In this document: piece after piece, positions 14,458 to 15,493 of the stretch | Layout of the letters: every line of letters starts with the position of its first letter | Numbering within the stretch: position 1 is the first letter of the stretch | Origin: Deltaproteobacteria bacterium | Lineage (GTDB): Bacteria; Desulfobacterota; DSM-4660; Desulfatiglandales; Desulfatiglandaceae | Assembly (NCBI GenBank): GCA_019307165.1 | Contig: JAFDKD010000015.1 | Coordinates: 1-15,493, forward strand | Reading direction: 5' to 3' | Length of the DNA stretch: 15,493 nt | The notes under the pieces: generated by a model | The model's input: the letters and a program-made list of their open reading frames with translations, nothing else | What the model was told of the DNA's origin: nothing | Database searches by the model: none | Position numbers and translations under genes: made by a program

Positions 14458-14640
14458 CCCCAAAACAATGTGCCCATGGGCGCCATACAAAGAATACTGG
14501 GGCATGAAAGCCGCCGAACGACAGAAATCTATTTACACAGCGCGGGGATATGGAGCGAAAAGCCATATCCATTTATGAGGCCGCGAGACGGCATTCTCAC
14601 AGAAAGTCTCACACGGATTCACACACGGCGCCACCAGAAA
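14458..14640 (+). pseudogene. C-terminal fragment of a tyrosine recombinase/integrase, frameshifted
   Basis: Plus strand, NNVPMGAIQRILGHESRRTT then EIYLHSAG. This is the C-terminal catalytic region of tyrosine recombinases with the conserved LGH (third active-site residue His) and the nucleophile Tyr in TEIYLH. Around 14540-14550 one G is missing from a GGGG run. Adding it restores the frame into DMERKAISIYEAARRHSHRK and SHTDSHT, a typical Ser/His/Thr-rich integrase tail. So this is an integrase remnant with a 1-base frameshift, cut at its left end against the GntR stub. There is no in-frame stop before the tRNA gene, so the true 3' end is also lost or changed. It lies next to the 3' end of tRNA-Ala, the usual place for an integrase at an att site. 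Confidence 0.72.
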
Positions 14641-14676
14641 AAAAGAGGGGATTTCCGCTTGCGCGTAACCCCCTCT
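14637..14676 (-). terminator. Rho-independent terminator of tRNA-Ala
   Basis: On the minus strand AGAGGGG (14676-14670) and CCCCTCT (14650-14644) form a 7-bp GC-rich stem with a 19-base loop, followed by a run of seven T (14644-14638). It is 17 bases after the tRNA CCA end. Confidence 0.75.
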
Positions 14677-14692
14677 GTTTACTGGTATTTTC

Positions 14693-14768
14693 TGGTGGAG
14701 CTGAACGGGATCGAACCGTCGACCTCATGACTGCCAGTCATGCGCTCTCCCAGCTGAGCTACAGCCCC
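14693..14768 (-). tRNA. tRNA-Ala (anticodon GGC)
   Basis: Cloverleaf on the minus strand: acceptor GGGGCTG with CAGCTCC (one G-T pair), D-stem GCTC/GAGC, anticodon stem CATGA/TCATG with loop CTGGCAG (anticodon GGC, reading GCC/GCT), T-arm GACGG-TTCGATC-CCGTT, discriminator A, and an encoded CCA (14695-14693). Length 76 with CCA. The surrounding promoter and terminator support it as functional. Confidence 0.95.
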
Positions 14769-14785
14769 GAAACGCAAAGAGCTAA

Positions 14786-14813
14786 ATTATCAAAATTTAT
14801 CGGCACATGTCAA
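14786..14813 (-). promoter_or_regulatory. tRNA-Ala promoter
   Basis: Minus strand TTGACA (14813-14808) and GATAAT (14791-14786), 16-base spacer, about 18 bases before the tRNA 5' end. Five of six -10 bases match consensus. Confidence 0.75.
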
Positions 14814-14828
14814 TAGGATATTGACATG
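14806..14828. repeat. Perfect inverted repeat holding both divergent -35 boxes
   Basis: CATGTCAATA (14806-14815), spacer GGA, TATTGACATG (14819-14828). The arms are exact reverse complements, and each carries one outward-facing TTGACA -35 box, one for each tRNA promoter. Confidence 0.7.
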
Positions 14829-14850
14829 AATTCATGAAATTCCCTATAAT
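14821..14850 (+). promoter_or_regulatory. tRNA-Leu promoter
   Basis: TTGACA (14821-14826), 18-base spacer and TATAAT (14845-14850), both perfect consensus. The expected start of transcription is near 14857, a few bases before the tRNA. Confidence 0.85.
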
Positions 14851-14864
14851 CCATTTCAGTTCCT

Positions 14865-14952
14865 GCCGGAGTGGTGAAACTGGTAGACGCGCTGGACTCA
14901 AAATCCAGTGGACCTTGCGTCCGTGTCGGTTCGATTCCGACCTCCGGCACCA
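14865..14952 (+). tRNA. tRNA-Leu (anticodon CAA)
   Basis: Acceptor GCCGGAG pairs with CTCCGGC, discriminator A, encoded CCA at 14950-14952. The anticodon stem CTGGA/TCCAG encloses CTCAAAA, giving anticodon CAA (codon TTG). A long variable arm (around TGGACCTTGCGTCC) and length 88 are right for a class II leucine tRNA. T-arm TCGG-TTCGATT-CCGA is clear. Confidence 0.96.
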
Positions 14953-14960
14953 ATAAAAAC

Positions 14961-14998
14961 AAGGACTTATGGCACTTATCCGTAAGTCCTTTTTTTTT
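14961..14998 (+). terminator. Rho-independent terminator of tRNA-Leu
   Basis: AAGGACTTA (14961-14969) and TAAGTCCTT (14983-14991) form a perfect 9-bp stem with a 13-base loop, leading into a T-run to 14998. It starts 8 bases after the tRNA CCA. Confidence 0.88.
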
Positions 14999-15013
14999 AT
15001 GTGTCAAATAAAA

Positions 15014-15031
15014 AGTAAGCGTATAGTAAGC
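15014..15031 (+). repeat. Two AGTAAGC direct repeats 11 bp apart
   Basis: AGTAAGC at 15014-15020 and 15025-15031, an 11-base period (about one helical turn), just downstream of the tRNA-Leu terminator. It could be a recombinase arm-type site left by an integrated element, or chance. Confidence 0.3.
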
Positions 15032-15042
15032 AGCACGGAAAT

Positions 15043-15071
15043 AAAAAAAACCGGCCTCTTTCGAAACCGGT
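15043..15071 (-). terminator. Candidate minus-strand terminator
   Basis: On the minus strand ACCGG (15071-15067) and CCGGT (15054-15050) form a short stem with a 12-base loop, followed by eight T (15050-15043). The stem is only 5 bp. No confirmed gene on that strand ends here. Confidence 0.35.
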
Positions 15072-15072
15072 C

Positions 15073-15345
15073 ATGGCATTTGATTCGATTGTCCAATTTG
15101 AGCTTTGGCTCGCCTGCCACACTCAAGAACAGATCGCCGAAATAGTCGGTTCACCACGACAAACAATAGCCGATCAAACGAGCAGTTTTGCCGAAATTGG
15201 CCATTTGACCGAATCCGGCAAAACCTCCGCGAATCACCTGGCCGACTTTGATCATCCCATTTACAACCTATGGAAACAGAGGACAATCCTTTGTTTCGTC
15301 TTTTGGGACGCCGTACCTGAGCCTCGTGGCTCTCTTTCTTCGTGA
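15073..15345 (+). pseudogene. Fragment of a ParB-like DNA methyltransferase
   Basis: A 90-aa frame. LWLACHTQEQIAEIVGSPRQ (11-30) is a helix-turn-helix of the type found in ParB/DNA-methyltransferase proteins of phages and plasmids, and HLADFDHPIYNLWKQ (55-69) matches the segment that normally leads into the N6/N4-type methylase catalytic domain in the same proteins. After Q69 (about 15279) the similarity stops and the frame runs to a TGA at 15343-15345. The N-terminal ParB domain and the whole catalytic domain are missing, so it is a central fragment. The family match is from memory and not from a search. No good ribosome binding site precedes the ATG. Confidence 0.5.
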
Positions 15346-15380
15346 TCCCGTTGGGGAGGGTCTTGACTCTGGGTGGCGGT

Positions 15381-15408
15381 CCCTTGGTTCCCAGGGCGGA
15401 ACCAAGGG
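15381..15408. repeat. Perfect 11-bp inverted repeat
   Basis: CCCTTGGTTCC (15381-15391), six-base loop, GGAACCAAGGG (15398-15408). No T-run follows on either strand, so it is not a standard terminator. Confidence 0.7.
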
Positions 15409-15450
15409 AAACATCATAGGCCGGCTCGATGGCCGCCAGGATGGACCCGA

Positions 15451-15478
15451 GCGTGGGTTCTCCAAGTGGAACCCACGC
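15451..15478. repeat. Perfect 10-bp inverted repeat
   Basis: GCGTGGGTTC (15451-15460), eight-base loop, GAACCCACGC (15469-15478), only 42 bases from the previous hairpin and sharing the GGTTC/GAACC core. Confidence 0.7.
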
Positions 15479-15493
15479 ATGGCGGTTCATAAA

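Larger units (their letters stand above)
15300..15490 (-). pseudogene. Truncated N-terminal fragment of an unrecognised ORF
   Basis: Minus strand from ATG 15490: MNRHAWVPLGEPTLGSILAA, then a Gly/Pro-rich part and RVKTLPNGITKKESHEAQ. The LPxGITKKESHxAQ block looks like the start of ParB-type segments in phage/plasmid DNA-binding proteins, which fits the neighbouring methyltransferase fragment, but this is a weak identification. The frame remains open to 15071, yet after about 15300 it is antisense to the methyltransferase fragment and loses protein-like character, so I place the break near 15300. Two perfect hairpins lie inside it. The region before the ATG is outside the window. Confidence 0.35.

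Noticed and set aside
14356..14730. Plus-strand 124-aa frame ending in NGIEPST
   Set aside because: It strings together antisense GntR sequence, an integrase fragment and an antisense tRNA-Ala read-through. GIEPS/T-type endings are a well-known artefact of translating the reverse of tRNA genes.
14810..15007. Minus-strand 65-aa frame with VGIEPTRTQ
   Set aside because: It is a translation of the reverse of tRNA-Leu, the same known artefact.
15071..15300. C-terminal half of the minus-strand 139-aa frame
   Set aside because: This part is antisense to the methyltransferase fragment and has an Arg/Phe/Val-rich composition without protein-like patterns, so only the N-terminal part is kept as a fragment.
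1..15493. CRISPR array or riboswitch
   Set aside because: No regularly spaced repeats and no recognisable riboswitch core were seen on reading; a covariance-model search was not possible.

Overview
The window looks like chromosomal DNA from a strict anaerobe, most likely a sulfate-reducing or syntrophic Desulfobacterota. This is an inference from two desulforedoxin-like genes, many CoA-thioester enzymes, a soluble molybdopterin enzyme with a four-cluster ferredoxin, and strong GGAGG-type ribosome binding sites. No rRNA or marker gene is present to fix the taxon.

Region A (1-4770, minus strand) reads right to left: enoyl-CoA hydratase-like crotonase, a second crotonase, an AMP-forming acyl-CoA ligase, two very small desulforedoxin-like genes (39 and 46 aa), a transglutaminase-like/TPR protein, and a nitronate monooxygenase/FabK-like flavoprotein that runs off the left edge. 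Spacing is short and the last two genes overlap, so this is probably one operon. Region B (5013-11368, plus strand) starts divergently from A across a roughly 240-base intergenic region that holds a good -35 box and a perfect 7-bp inverted repeat. It is five tandem CaiB/BaiF (class III) CoA-transferase genes, all diverged from one another, each with its own ribosome binding site and an Asp at the expected catalytic position. A and B together look like a pathway that activates one or more organic acids to CoA thioesters and processes them by hydration or beta-oxidation-like steps. The substrate cannot be read from the sequence.

Region C (11392-14284, minus strand) is convergent with B. It has a 41-aa Cys-containing small protein whose stop codon overlaps (TGATG) the start of a DmsA-like molybdopterin oxidoreductase, followed by a DmsB-like protein with four [4Fe-4S] motifs. 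The catalytic subunit has no Tat signal and no membrane anchor gene is visible, so the enzyme is probably cytoplasmic.

Region D (14299-15493) is a scarred tRNA locus. A C-terminal stub of a GntR/FCD regulator abuts the C-terminal end of a tyrosine recombinase. Then come divergent tRNA-Ala(GGC) and tRNA-Leu(CAA) genes with clear promoters and terminators, then fragments of a DNA-methyltransferase/ParB-type gene and another truncated ORF. The -35 boxes of the two tRNA promoters lie inside one perfect 10-bp inverted repeat. This region looks like an old integration hot spot.

The best candidate for something new is the combination of the five-gene CoA-transferase array with the divergent ligase/crotonase/desulforedoxin operon. 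The small protein coupled to the molybdoenzyme is second.
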